Below are positions 18,219 to 28,628 of a stretch of 64,000 nucleotides of DNA, in pieces. A model generated the notes under the pieces. That model did not search any database, had not been told where the DNA came from, and worked only from the letters and a program-made list of their open reading frames with translations. The position numbers and the translations under genes are program-made. Each line of letters opens with the position of its first letter. Within the stretch, counting starts at the first letter, position 1. The stretch is taken from contig JAICXL010000002.1 of NCBI GenBank assembly GCA_025980475.1, positions 36,299 through 100,298 on the forward strand, in the 5' to 3' direction. This DNA comes from Nocardioidaceae bacterium (GTDB lineage Bacteria > Actinomycetota > Actinomycetes > Propionibacteriales > Nocardioidaceae).

Positions 18219-18770
18219 ATGAGCATCGACACCGCCATCCAGAACACCACCGGCCTGGTCGCCGGCACCTGGACCATCGACCCGAGCCACTCCGAGGTCG
18301 GCTTCACCGTGCGCCACCTGATGACCAAGGTGCGTGGCCAGTTCGACAAGTTCGAGGGCAAGGTCACCACCGGCGAGCAGCTCACCGACACGCGGGCCGA
18401 GGCGGTCATCGACCTCAACTCGGTCGACACCCGCGACGCCCAGCGCGACGGCCACCTGCGCTCCGGTGACTTCTTCGACGTGGAGAAGTTCGGCCAGATG
18501 ACCTTCAGCACCAGGTCCTTCGACGGCGAGACCGCCACCGGTGACCTGACCATCAAGGGCGTCACCAGGCCCGTCGAGCTCGACGTGGAGTTCCTGGGCA
18601 TCGACAAGGACGCCTACGGCAACACCCGGATCGGCTTCGAGGCCGGCACGCAGATCAACCGCAAGGACTGGGGCGTGGACTTCAACATCCCGCTGGACGG
18701 CTCCAAGGTTCTCATCGGCGAGAAGGTCACCATCACCCTGTCGGTGCAGGCCGTTCTGGACCAGGCCTGA
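18219..18770 (+). CDS. YceI family protein
   Basis: A 183-aa lipocalin-like beta-barrel protein: GTWTIDPSHSEVGFTVRHLM at the N-terminus, then DLNSVDTRDAQRDGHLRSGDFFDVEKF, ATGDLTIKGVTRPVELDVEFLG and a C-terminal INRKDWGVDFN, all YceI hallmarks. The barrel binds long isoprenoid or amphipathic lipids in characterised members. No signal peptide is present, so unlike E. coli YceI this one is probably cytoplasmic, as are many actinobacterial versions. I use ATG 18219 after GAGAGAG; the ORF track begins 10 codons earlier inside the operator. Paired with a divergent MarR gene, it is likely induced by an electrophile, oxidant or lipid-like ligand. Confidence 0.92.
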   Translation: MSIDTAIQNTTGLVAGTWTIDPSHSEVGFTVRHLMTKVRGQFDKFEGKVTTGEQLTDTRAEAVIDLNSVDTRDAQRDGHLRSGDFFDVEKFGQMTFSTRSFDGETATGDLTIKGVTRPVELDVEFLGIDKDAYGNTRIGFEAGTQINRKDWGVDFNIPLDGSKVLIGEKVTITLSVQAVLDQA

Positions 18771-18853
18771 TCCCGGCCTGATCACAGGCTGGCCACTGGC
18801 CTGAGGCCCCGCCGGATCACGCATCCGGTGTGAGCTCGTCGTACAGGCGCAAG

Positions 18854-18885
18854 CGAGGGTCCCGGACCGACGTCCGGGACCCTCG
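18854..18885. terminator. Perfect 13-bp bidirectional hairpin between yceI and thiolase genes
   Basis: cgagggtcccgga, a 6-base loop, and tccgggaccctcg form a 13-bp perfect stem midway between the convergent yceI and thiolase genes. There is no long T-run on either side, as is common in high-GC actinobacteria. Confidence 0.8.
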
Positions 18886-18895
18886 AGCGTCTGTG

Positions 18896-20113
18896 TCAGC
18901 TGAGCCGCTCGACGATCATCGCCATGCCCTGGCCGCCGCCTACGCACATCGTGATCAGGCCGGTGGTCTTGTCGTGGAACTGCAACGAGTTCAGCATCGT
19001 GTTCTGCAGCCTGGCTCCGGTCATCCCGAAGGGGTGGCCGACCGCGATCGAGCCGCCGTTGACGTTGAGCCGGTCGATGTCGATGCCGAGGTCCTGGTAG
19101 GACGGCACCACCTGGGCGGCGAAGGCCTCGTTGATCTCGACGAGGTCGATGTCCTCGATCGTCATCTCCGCCCGCGCGAGCGCCTGCCGGGTCGCCTCGA
19201 CCGGGCCGAGGCCCATGATCTCGGGGGAGAGCGCGGTCACGCCGGTGGAGACGATCCGGGCCAGCGGGGTGATGCCGAGCTCCTTCGCCTTCGTGTCGGA
19301 CATGATGATCACTGCCGCAGCACCGTCGTTGAGGGGGCAGCAGTTCCCGGCTGTCACCACGCCGTCGGGACGGAAGACCGGCTGCAGCTGGGAGACCGCC
19401 TCGTAGGTGACGCCGGCGCGCGGACCGTCGTCCCTGCTGACCTCGGTGCCGTCCGGCGTGGTCACCGGAGTGATCTCACGCTCCCAGAAGCCGTTGCCGT
19501 TCGCCTTCTCGGCCAGGTTCTGGCTGCGCACACCGAACTCGTCGAGCTCCTTGCGGTCGAGGCCGCGCATCCGGGCGACGTTCTCGGCCGTCTGGCCCAT
19601 CGCGATGTAGATGTCAGGGAGCTGGCCGTCCTCGCGGGGATCGTGCCAGTCCTGACCTCCCTTGGCGTACTCCTCGGTACGGGCCTCGGCGTCGGCGAAC
19701 CTAGGGTTGCGGGTGTCCGGGATGTGGTCAGAGGTGCCCTTCGCGAACCGCGACACCGTTTCGACCCCCGCGGAGATGAAGGCGTCGCCCTCGCCGGCCT
19801 TGATCGCGTGGAAGGCCATCCGGGAGGTCTGCACCGAGGACGAGCAGTAGCGCGTGATCGTGGCCCCGGGAAGGTTGTCGTAGCCCATCAGGGTGGCCAC
19901 GACCCGGCCCAGGTTGTTGCCGGACTCGCCGCCGGGCAGCCCGCAGCCGAGGTAGAGGTCGTCGATGTCGGCGGGGTCGAGCGCCGGAACCTTGTCGAGC
20001 GCCGTCTGGATGATGAACGCGCTGAGGTCGTCGGGACGGCAGTCCTTCAGCGACCCCTTGTTGGCGCGGCCGATCGGGGTCCTGGCCGTCGCAACGATCA
20101 CTGCCTCGGGCAT
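18896..20113 (-). CDS. Acetyl-CoA C-acyltransferase (thiolase)
   Basis: A 405-aa thiolase of normal length. The acylated cysteine is C90 in TITRYCSSSVQTSRMA; the C-terminal histidine and cysteine motifs are SIAVGHPFGMTGAR and MCVGGGQGMAMIVE, and NEAFAAQ is also present. It condenses or cleaves 3-ketoacyl-CoA in fatty-acid degradation or acetoacetyl-CoA metabolism; direction cannot be told from sequence. ATG 20113 has a strong AGAAGGAGAA ribosome site, so unlike many neighbours it has a normal leader. It is divergent from the double hot-dog thioesterase, with which an acyl-CoA role would fit. Confidence 0.94.
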   Translation of the reverse strand: MPEAVIVATARTPIGRANKGSLKDCRPDDLSAFIIQTALDKVPALDPADIDDLYLGCGLPGGESGNNLGRVVATLMGYDNLPGATITRYCSSSVQTSRMAFHAIKAGEGDAFISAGVETVSRFAKGTSDHIPDTRNPRFADAEARTEEYAKGGQDWHDPREDGQLPDIYIAMGQTAENVARMRGLDRKELDEFGVRSQNLAEKANGNGFWEREITPVTTPDGTEVSRDDGPRAGVTYEAVSQLQPVFRPDGVVTAGNCCPLNDGAAAVIIMSDTKAKELGITPLARIVSTGVTALSPEIMGLGPVEATRQALARAEMTIEDIDLVEINEAFAAQVVPSYQDLGIDIDRLNVNGGSIAVGHPFGMTGARLQNTMLNSLQFHDKTTGLITMCVGGGQGMAMIVERLS

Positions 20114-20185
20114 GGGTTCTCCTTCTCGTGCCTGCGTCGAGGTACCGGTTCAGCCTAGTGGCCGCCCACCTGACAGGATCGTTGC

Positions 20186-21052
20186 GTGCGTCACGTCTAC
20201 CGGTGCCCCCTCCGGTGGGCCGACATGGACATGCTCGGCCACGTCAACAACGTCACCTATGTCGACTACCTGCAGGAGGCGCGGGTCGACATGTTCGCGA
20301 AGGCCGCACCCATGCGCGGCGGTGAGGACCTCGCCGAAGGTGTCGTGGTGGTTCGCCACGAGGTCGAGTTCGTGGCGCCGCTGGTCTACCGGCGCGAGCC
20401 GGTCGCCGTGGAGTCGTGGGTCACACAGGTACGGGGCGCGTCGTTCGCCCTGGACTACGAGATCTTCGACGAGGCGGCTGATGCGCGCCGGGTCTACCTG
20501 CGGGCGACCTCTGTGCTGGCGCCGTACGTCTTCGCCGACGAGCGACCGCGCCGGATCACACCGCCGGAGCGAGAGGTTCTCGAGCGGTTCCTGGAGCCCG
20601 CGGCGCCGCGTCCGGCGCTCCCTCGCACCGCCGCTCCGCCGACCAGCCACCAGATGGACCTCAAGGTGCGCTTCTCCGACGTCGACGTCTACGGCCACGT
20701 GAACAACGTCAAGTACTTCGAGTACTTCCAGGAGTCCCGGATCCAGTACGTCATGGACATGCTGCACGCCGACGGCATCGACTGGCGCGAGCACGTGGTG
20801 GCCCGCGTCGACGTCGACTACCGACGACCGATCCTGCTGCGGGCGGAGCCCTACGTCGTCCGCTCCTGGGTCAGCCAGGTGGGGACGAAGTCGTTCACGA
20901 TCTCCGGTGAGGTCCGCGACGGCGCGGCCGACGACTCGGCGACCCTGGCGCGCAGCGACGTGGTCATGGTCACCTTCGACAAGCAGACCCAGCGCTCGGC
21001 CCCGATGCACGAGGCCCAGCGCGCCCGGCTGCTCGCGGCGCTCGGCAGCTGA
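20186..21052 (+). CDS. Acyl-CoA thioesterase with two fused hot-dog domains
   Basis: A 288-aa protein made of two 4-hydroxybenzoyl-CoA-thioesterase-like hot-dog domains in tandem: residues 5-125 (RWADMDMLGHVNNVTYVDYLQEAR) and 152-285 (RFSDVDVYGHVNNVKYFEYFQESR). Both halves keep the D-x-x-GHVNN catalytic segment, so both may be active; single-domain homologues form dimers, and here the dimer is built into one chain. It hydrolyses an acyl-CoA of unknown identity in the cytoplasm. GTG 20186 is used because the first domain begins at once. It is divergent from the thiolase gene. Confidence 0.88.
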   Translation: MRHVYRCPLRWADMDMLGHVNNVTYVDYLQEARVDMFAKAAPMRGGEDLAEGVVVVRHEVEFVAPLVYRREPVAVESWVTQVRGASFALDYEIFDEAADARRVYLRATSVLAPYVFADERPRRITPPEREVLERFLEPAAPRPALPRTAAPPTSHQMDLKVRFSDVDVYGHVNNVKYFEYFQESRIQYVMDMLHADGIDWREHVVARVDVDYRRPILLRAEPYVVRSWVSQVGTKSFTISGEVRDGAADDSATLARSDVVMVTFDKQTQRSAPMHEAQRARLLAALGS

Positions 21053-21058
21053 CCGGCC

Positions 21059-21454
21059 TCAGCCCTCGGCGAGCGCCGGCTCCTCGGGCGTGTTCACCAT
21101 GAACTGCGCAGCATGCAGGATGTAGTCCCAGAACTGCGCGTGCTGCTCAGGGGTGAGCCCGGCCGCGTCGAGTCCGGTGCGGAACGCTCGCAGCCAGTGC
21201 TCCTTGGCCGTCGGCGTGACCGAGAAGGGCGCGTGCCGCATCCGCAGGCGCGGGTGGCCGCGGCGCTCGGAGTAGGTGGTGGGGCCGCCCCAGTACTGGC
21301 AGAGGAACAGCGTGAACCGCTCTTCAGCGGGACCGAGGTCCTCCTCGGGGTACATCTCCCGGAGCAGGTCGTCCTCGGCGACGCCCTCGTAGAACGTCGA
21401 GACGATCCTGTGGATCGTCTCGTATCCGCCGATGTCGTCGTAGAAGGTGCTCAT
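21059..21454 (-). CDS. glbO: Group II truncated haemoglobin
   Basis: A 131-aa 2-on-2 globin resembling the actinobacterial GlbO. Visible features: YDDIGGYETIHRIVSTFYEGV (helices A/B), LFLCQYWGGPTTYSERRGHPRLRMRHAPF with the proximal His in the GHPRLRMRH stretch, and W in EHWLRAF (the Trp at G8 of group II). It binds O2, NO or peroxide-type ligands via haem; the physiological role is not evident from context. ATG 21454 has a GGAGGG box. It is convergent with the thioesterase gene (6 bases apart) and its start lies 25 bases after the stop of the large membrane protein gene, so these two are probably cotranscribed. Confidence 0.93.
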   Translation of the reverse strand: MSTFYDDIGGYETIHRIVSTFYEGVAEDDLLREMYPEEDLGPAEERFTLFLCQYWGGPTTYSERRGHPRLRMRHAPFSVTPTAKEHWLRAFRTGLDAAGLTPEQHAQFWDYILHAAQFMVNTPEEPALAEG

Positions 21455-21479
21455 CGCCCTCCATTGTGCCCAGTGACGC

Positions 21480-23978
21480 TCAGCGCAGCGCGGTCAGGTA
21501 GCGGGCCGCCGCCCCGAGCTCGCGCCGTCGCGACTCCCAGGTGACGCCGACCCCGAGCAGCACAAGCCCCAGGCCACCGAAGGAGATCCACCGTGGCAGG
21601 GCCTCGGCGACCGGCCCGAGGTGTCGTACGGCGAGCACACCTGTGGTCACCGCTCCGGCGAGGAGGGGCGCCGACAAGCGGCGCACGGCGCCTGCCGCCA
21701 GTGCCGCGACCGCGGCCCCGCCGACGAGCACTCCTCGCACCGAGACCGGCTCGTCGAGGGCCAGCAGGAGCGACGGTGCCAGCGCCAGGGTCAGCCCACT
21801 GCCGAGGGCCGAGAGGCTGTCGACCTCCCGGTCGCGGTGCATCCGCCACGCACCGGCCGCCAGCAGCAGTGCCGCCGCCGGGAGCGTCGCCAGCTCGGGG
21901 GCGGACACTCCGCCCACGACCCGGAGCACCGTGGCGACGCCGAGCACGGCCGCTCCGAGCCAGCCGAGTCGGTCGCGGTCCCGGTCGAGCGCGGCCAGCA
22001 GGCAGATCGCGCCGCCGACGACGGTGGCGGCAGTGGCCGCGGCCGGTGCGGTCGGGGAAAGGGCCACGCCAGCCAGGCCGACCAGCAGCGCGGTCAGCTC
22101 GGCAGCGATCCTTGCCTCCGCGTCGCGGGCGCCGAACCGGGCTGCGAGCCCGGTGCCGGCGGCACAGGCCGCGAGGGCGAGGGCCAGGTTTGCGGCGGAG
22201 GCATCCGCGAACAGGCTCCAGGCCGCGACCGCCAGCGCGCCGGAGAGCACGCCGAGGGCGGCGAGCATGGTCGTGCCGGCGGACCACAGCAGCCCCGCCC
22301 GGAGCCAACGGTGGCCGGCGACGAGGGCGATGGCCGCCGCGGAGCACAGGAGGGCGGTCAGCAGGTGCGAGGCCATCGCCAGCCGCCACGCCGGCGCCGC
22401 CAGCAGCACGGCGGCGACAACGGCCGCCAGCTCCGCTTCGGGTTCCCCCTGCTGCAGCACCACGCCGAGCGCGGCCGCGGCGAGGGCGACCGTGAAGGCC
22501 ACGGCGCCCACCCAGAGGGGAGCGCCGGCGGTGACCACGAGGGTCCCTGCGGCGAGGCCGACGGCGGCCGGCGCGATCCCCGGCAGCAGCCGCGCCCGGA
22601 TGCGGTGGCGCAGCGGCGAGGGCGCGGTTGCCGCGGCGCCCCAGGCCGCGGCCAGCAGCGCCGCGGCGACGACGAGCACCGTCCACGGAGCGGCCGCGTC
22701 GGTGTCCACCGGCATCGGCGTGGCCAGCGGTGTCCGGCCGTGCACGGGCAGGCTCACGAGTGTGGTCCAGGGGCGCACGACGAGCTCGACGAGCAGGGCG
22801 GTGCAACCGGCGCCCGCGAGCACCGCGGCCGGCCCGGCCCACACCGTGCCGCGGAAGCGGGCCAGCGATCCCAGGGCGACCACCACGGCGGAGCCGACGA
22901 CCAGGTCAAGGGTCGGCCGGTCCAGTGGGCCGATGACGAGGACCGACGCGCACACCAGCGCGCCGGCCGCCGCCACCCGGCGCAGTGCCCGGGTGGGCCG
23001 GCCATCGCGCTGCTCATCACGGACCGGCGCGCAGGCGAGGGCGGCGGCATAGCCGGTGGCCACCAGCAGCGGCCAGCCATGCAGGTTCGACCACCAGGCG
23101 GCGCCGCCGGTCGAGTCGTCGACCCGGTGCAGGCCGTCGGCGACCACGCCCAGCCACGACAGGGCGGCGAGGGCGGCGGCGCCGTACGACGTCCACGGCA
23201 GCGGCCGGGACACCAGCAGGGCGAGCCCTGCGAGCAGCCCGACCGCGACCGAGGTGGCCGCCACCGGGTGGCCCGCCGTGAACGCCTCCGCGACCGTCAC
23301 GGTCAGCAGGCCGAGGCCGGCGACCACCTGGGGGGCTCGGAGCCGGCCGGTGGGCCGCGAGGCGGACCACCACGCAGCGCCCGTGCCGGCGGCGAGCAGC
23401 AGCAGCCCGACGAGGCCCGCGGCGTGGCGATCGCTGATCGCGTCCAGGCCGAGCATGCCCGCGCCGCGGGCTCCCGCGAGGTCCAGCGCGAGCATTCCGG
23501 CGACCACCACCCAGAGGGTCTCGGCGGCGCCTCGCAACCCACGACGGGTCACGGCCGCGGCGGCGGCGGCGAGCAGGCCGGTCACGAGCAGCAGGATCGC
23601 GGTGCGGGCGCCGATGCCGAGGCTGCTCCAGGCCACCGCGACGAAGACGACGGCACTGACCAGCAGGGACAGGCCGCCGAGCCCGAGCAGCACCACGGGC
23701 ACCGACGCAGCGGTGAGCCGGCGTCGAGCGGGCGTCCTGGGTGCGCGGGGGATCCCGGCGGGCGCGGTGACGGTGCCTGGGGCGGCCGAGGCGGCCGGCA
23801 CAGGCACGGCGGGGTCGGTCCGCAGGCGCTCGACGAGGCCGTCGGCGCGCAGCATCAGCTGCCAGAGCTCAGCGGCGAGCGGCCCGGCCAGCCGCAGGCC
23901 GCAGGAGGTGCAGCTGCCGGCGCCGTCGAGGGCTGCTCGGCAGTCGGGACAGATCGTGGGGTCGGCGAGCCTGCTCAT
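21480..23978 (-). CDS. Large polytopic membrane protein with N-terminal zinc ribbon (SCO7613 C-terminal-domain family)
   Basis: An 832-aa protein. It begins with a short zinc ribbon (CPDCRAALDGAGSCTSC, residues 9-25), a helical linker to about 100, then roughly twenty alanine/leucine-rich transmembrane helices to the end. This matches the actinobacterial SCO7613-type family of unknown function. Nothing suggests a transporter motif or catalytic site; the ribbon may bind a partner at the cytoplasmic face. Composition is extremely Ala/Leu/Val rich, which creates long antisense ORFs (for example 21621-24218) that I treat as shadows. It lies between the MscS and globin genes on the same strand. 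Confidence 0.75.
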   Translation of the reverse strand: MSRLADPTICPDCRAALDGAGSCTSCGLRLAGPLAAELWQLMLRADGLVERLRTDPAVPVPAASAAPGTVTAPAGIPRAPRTPARRRLTAASVPVVLLGLGGLSLLVSAVVFVAVAWSSLGIGARTAILLLVTGLLAAAAAAVTRRGLRGAAETLWVVVAGMLALDLAGARGAGMLGLDAISDRHAAGLVGLLLLAAGTGAAWWSASRPTGRLRAPQVVAGLGLLTVTVAEAFTAGHPVAATSVAVGLLAGLALLVSRPLPWTSYGAAALAALSWLGVVADGLHRVDDSTGGAAWWSNLHGWPLLVATGYAAALACAPVRDEQRDGRPTRALRRVAAAGALVCASVLVIGPLDRPTLDLVVGSAVVVALGSLARFRGTVWAGPAAVLAGAGCTALLVELVVRPWTTLVSLPVHGRTPLATPMPVDTDAAAPWTVLVVAAALLAAAWGAAATAPSPLRHRIRARLLPGIAPAAVGLAAGTLVVTAGAPLWVGAVAFTVALAAAALGVVLQQGEPEAELAAVVAAVLLAAPAWRLAMASHLLTALLCSAAAIALVAGHRWLRAGLLWSAGTTMLAALGVLSGALAVAAWSLFADASAANLALALAACAAGTGLAARFGARDAEARIAAELTALLVGLAGVALSPTAPAAATAATVVGGAICLLAALDRDRDRLGWLGAAVLGVATVLRVVGGVSAPELATLPAAALLLAAGAWRMHRDREVDSLSALGSGLTLALAPSLLLALDEPVSVRGVLVGGAAVAALAAGAVRRLSAPLLAGAVTTGVLAVRHLGPVAEALPRWISFGGLGLVLLGVGVTWESRRRELGAAARYLTALR

Positions 23979-24035
23979 GTCACGATCGTCGTGTGCCCGC
24001 TACCGCGCCCGCGTCGGTTTCGACGCTCAAACCTT

Positions 24036-24053
24036 CTGAGTAGGCCTACTCAG
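24036..24053. promoter_or_regulatory. 18-bp perfect palindrome at the 3' end of the MscS gene
   Basis: ctgagtaggcctactcag is fully self-complementary with no spacer and overlaps the last codons of the MscS gene (stop at 24050-24052 on the minus strand), 58 bases before the start of the large membrane protein gene. It could be an operator for that gene or a compact terminator with a 7-bp stem and 4-base loop. Confidence 0.45.
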
Positions 24054-25075
24054 GTCGCGTTGGCGGTCGGGTCGGTGACGACGCGCTGGGGGAGCGGCAT
24101 CTCGATGCCCTCGCGGTCGAAGCGGTCCTTGATCCGCTTGCGCATCTCGCGGGCGATCTCCCACTGCTCCATCGGTGCTGTCTTCAGGGCCACCCGGATC
24201 ACCACGGCGCCGGGGTAGAGCGACTGGACGCCCCACACCTCCGGTTCCTCGAGGATGTCCGCGGCGAAGGCATCGTCCTTCCACAGCCCCACCGCCACGT
24301 CGTGCAGCACCTGCTGGACTCGGGTGATGTCCTCGGTGCTGCGCACCGACACGTCGAGAACCGTGCGTGCCCAGTTCTGGCTCATGTTGCCCACCCGGGC
24401 GATCTCGCCGTTGCGCACGTACCAGACGGTGCCGTTGACGTCGCGCACGCGCGTGACCCTCAAGCCCACGGCCTCGACGGTCCCCGTCGCGGAGCCGAGG
24501 TCGACGACGTCGCCGACGCCGTACTGGTCCTCGATCATCATGGCCACGCCGGACATGAAGTCCTTCACCAGGTTCTGGGCGCCGAACCCGATCGCCAGGC
24601 CGACCACACCGGCGCTGGCGATGATCGGAGCGATGTTGAAGTTGCACTCCGCGAGGATCATCACCGCGGCGACACCGAAGACGAGCCCGGTGGTGAGGCT
24701 CTTCAACAGTGACCCGAGGCTCTTGGCCCGCTGCACCCGGCGGCTGGCGCCCTGGGTGCTCACCGTGACGGGCTTCGGGGGTTCCTTGCGGCGCCCGGTC
24801 GCCGACAGCTTCGCCGGCAGCACCCGGGTCGGCAGCACGCCCGCCTCGGCGCGGCGGACCACCCGGTCGATCGCGCGATGTGCGAGCCAGCGGACGGCGA
24901 CGGCCAGGATGGCGATGCCCACGATGGCCGCCGGGCGCCCGATCAACCAGGCCGAGGTGTGCGCCAGCCACCTGTTGCCGGTCCAGTCGTAGACCGCGGC
25001 GCAGGTCCAGCTGCCGTCCCCCTGGTGGTTGGTGCAGACGGGCGGCATCTCGAGGACGGCCTGGGGAACCAGCAT
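24050..25075 (-). CDS. mscS: Small-conductance mechanosensitive channel (MscS family)
   Basis: A 341-aa protein. An N-terminal periplasmic stretch with two cysteines (VCTNHQGDGSWTCAA) precedes a first helix (IGRPAAIVGIAILAVAVRWLAH); the pore-lining TM3-type helix is LILAECNFNIAPIIASAGVVGLAIGFGAQNLVKDFMSG, with the FGAQNLVKD signature, followed by the beta domain (YGVGDVVDLGSATGTVEAVGLRVTRVRDVNG). It releases solutes on hypo-osmotic shock. ATG 25075 is chosen because MLVPQAV leads directly into conserved sequence; the ORF-track start at 25561 reads through the divergent gene. It is divergent from the small membrane gene at 25136. Confidence 0.92.
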   Translation of the reverse strand: MLVPQAVLEMPPVCTNHQGDGSWTCAAVYDWTGNRWLAHTSAWLIGRPAAIVGIAILAVAVRWLAHRAIDRVVRRAEAGVLPTRVLPAKLSATGRRKEPPKPVTVSTQGASRRVQRAKSLGSLLKSLTTGLVFGVAAVMILAECNFNIAPIIASAGVVGLAIGFGAQNLVKDFMSGVAMMIEDQYGVGDVVDLGSATGTVEAVGLRVTRVRDVNGTVWYVRNGEIARVGNMSQNWARTVLDVSVRSTEDITRVQQVLHDVAVGLWKDDAFAADILEEPEVWGVQSLYPGAVVIRVALKTAPMEQWEIAREMRKRIKDRFDREGIEMPLPQRVVTDPTANAT

Positions 25076-25135
25076 GTCAGGGAGGCTACGAGAGGGCTCC
25101 GCGAGCACCAAGCCGGACCTCGCTATCCTTCGTGT

Positions 25136-25519
25136 GTGATCATTCACCGACACCGCACCGCTGGTCGGCGGGGCGCCCAGGTCCTTGTCACCACCGCAGC
25201 GCTCGTGCTGGGCTCGCTGGGCCTGGCCCCCGCCTTCGCGGACACGCCGGCCGCGTGGCCCCAGCAGCCGCATGTGTCCGGGTGGGACTACATCGTGGTG
25301 CTGCTGCTGATCCCGCTCGGCGTCTTCGTGCTGGTCTGGCTGGTGATCACGGTGCCGGCGCACCGGCGCTCGCAGGGCCAGGCCACGGGTGAGCCCTGGG
25401 GCGATCGTCGCGAGTGGTTCGGCGGGCCGCGCCAGAGTGTTGACGCTGCCGACGAGGTGACGCCCGAGGCACTCTCGGCGTCCGAGCACGAGACCGGTGG
25501 TGCCAGTGGCCGCTGGTGA
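25136..25519 (+). CDS. Small membrane protein of unknown function
   Basis: A 127-aa protein starting at GTG 25136, 6 bases after a TATCCT -10 box (25124-25129), so probably leaderless. It has a signal-peptide-like N-terminus (VLVTTAALVLGSLGLAPAFADT), a short outside loop, one transmembrane helix (DYIVVLLLIPLGVFVLVWLVIT, about 50-71) and a hydrophilic cytoplasmic tail with WGDRREWFGG. I recognise no domain. It overlaps the start of the DUF5130-like gene by 23 bases, which points to translational coupling and a related role. Confidence 0.7.
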   Translation: MIIHRHRTAGRRGAQVLVTTAALVLGSLGLAPAFADTPAAWPQQPHVSGWDYIVVLLLIPLGVFVLVWLVITVPAHRRSQGQATGEPWGDRREWFGGPRQSVDAADEVTPEALSASEHETGGASGRW

Positions 25520-25895
25520 CGGCTTCTCGCCGGAGCAGCGACGCGACATCGACCGCGCCATCCGGGCCGCCGAGACGGTCAGTCGCTACGAGTTCTCGGT
25601 CTACGTGGGTGCCGCCGAGGGCGAACCGAACGCGTTCGCACGCCGGCTGCACGCCGCCCTCGTCGCACCCCACCGCAGCGTGCTGGTGATGGTCGACCCC
25701 GACGCCCACAGCCTCGAGATCGTCACGGGGACTGCCGTGCGTCGCGACCTGCCCGACGAGTCGGTACGGCTGGCGATCGCCACGATGCAGTCCACCTTCG
25801 AGGCCGGTGACCTGGCCGGGGGGATCAAGCGCGGCGTGGCCCTCCTGGCCGACGCCGCGCGCAAGCCGGAGACGCTGCACTCCGACCAGCCCTGA
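25497..25895 (+). CDS. DUF5130 (TPM-like) domain protein
   Basis: A 132-aa cytoplasmic protein resembling the actinobacterial DUF5130 family: FSPEQRRDIDRAIRAAETVSRYEFSVYVG, FARRLHAALVAPHRSVLVMVDPDAHSLEIVTGTAVRRDL, then TMQSTFEAGDLAGGIKRGV. The fold resembles the TPM domain, but no catalytic residues are assigned. The start could be GTG 25497, 25500 or 25506; all overlap the preceding gene. Its stop codon lies inside the first copy of an 11-bp tandem repeat. Confidence 0.72.
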   Translation: MVPVAAGDGFSPEQRRDIDRAIRAAETVSRYEFSVYVGAAEGEPNAFARRLHAALVAPHRSVLVMVDPDAHSLEIVTGTAVRRDLPDESVRLAIATMQSTFEAGDLAGGIKRGVALLADAARKPETLHSDQP

Positions 25896-25940
25896 GCCAG
25901 CCCTGAGCCAGCCCTGAGCCAGCCCTGGGCCAGCCCTGGG
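25886..25940. repeat. Five tandem copies of an 11-bp unit (ccagccctgag/ggg)
   Basis: Copies begin at 25886, 25897, 25908, 25919 and 25930; the last two end in ggg rather than gag. The first contains the stop codon of the DUF5130-like gene. It fills the gap between that gene and the convergent pepN. Confidence 0.93.
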
Positions 25941-25970
25941 CCGGGCCCGGACTCGCCCCCCGCCCACGTC

Positions 25971-25997
25971 CCTACTGGGCGTCCTACTGGGCGCGTC

Positions 25998-26008
<11 letters not shown>
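25971..26008. repeat. Three copies of cctactgggcg at the 3' end of pepN
   Basis: Copies begin at 25971, 25983 and 25997. On the minus strand each reads cgcccagtagg, that is the last Gln codon and TAG stop of pepN, so the gene's extreme 3' end appears to have been duplicated twice downstream. Confidence 0.88.
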
Positions 26009-28541
<2,533 letters not shown>

Positions 28542-28593
28542 GACCCGCATCCTGTCACCGGCGGGAGGAGGATCGCGAACCGACCCTGCGTCC

Positions 28594-28620
28594 GGAATAA
28601 CGGACATGTCCCCAACCGTT
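28594..28620 (+). promoter_or_regulatory. SigR/SigH-type promoter of the DsbA-family nitroreductase gene
   Basis: GGAAT (28594-28598) and GTT (28618-28620) are spaced by 19 bases, fitting the SigR/SigH promoter form. The start codon at 28629 lies 8 bases after GTT, so the transcript would be leaderless. The M. tuberculosis homologue Rv2466c belongs to the SigH regulon. Overlapping palindromes, gtccg-gaataa-cggac and ggacatgtcc (28602-28611), cover the spacer. Confidence 0.7.
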
Positions 28621-28628
28621 CCCCCTGC

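Noticed and set aside
21621-24218. 865-aa plus-strand ORF of Gln/Gly/Arg/His-rich sequence
   Set aside because: Antisense shadow of the large Ala/Leu-rich membrane protein gene; no start signal or domain.
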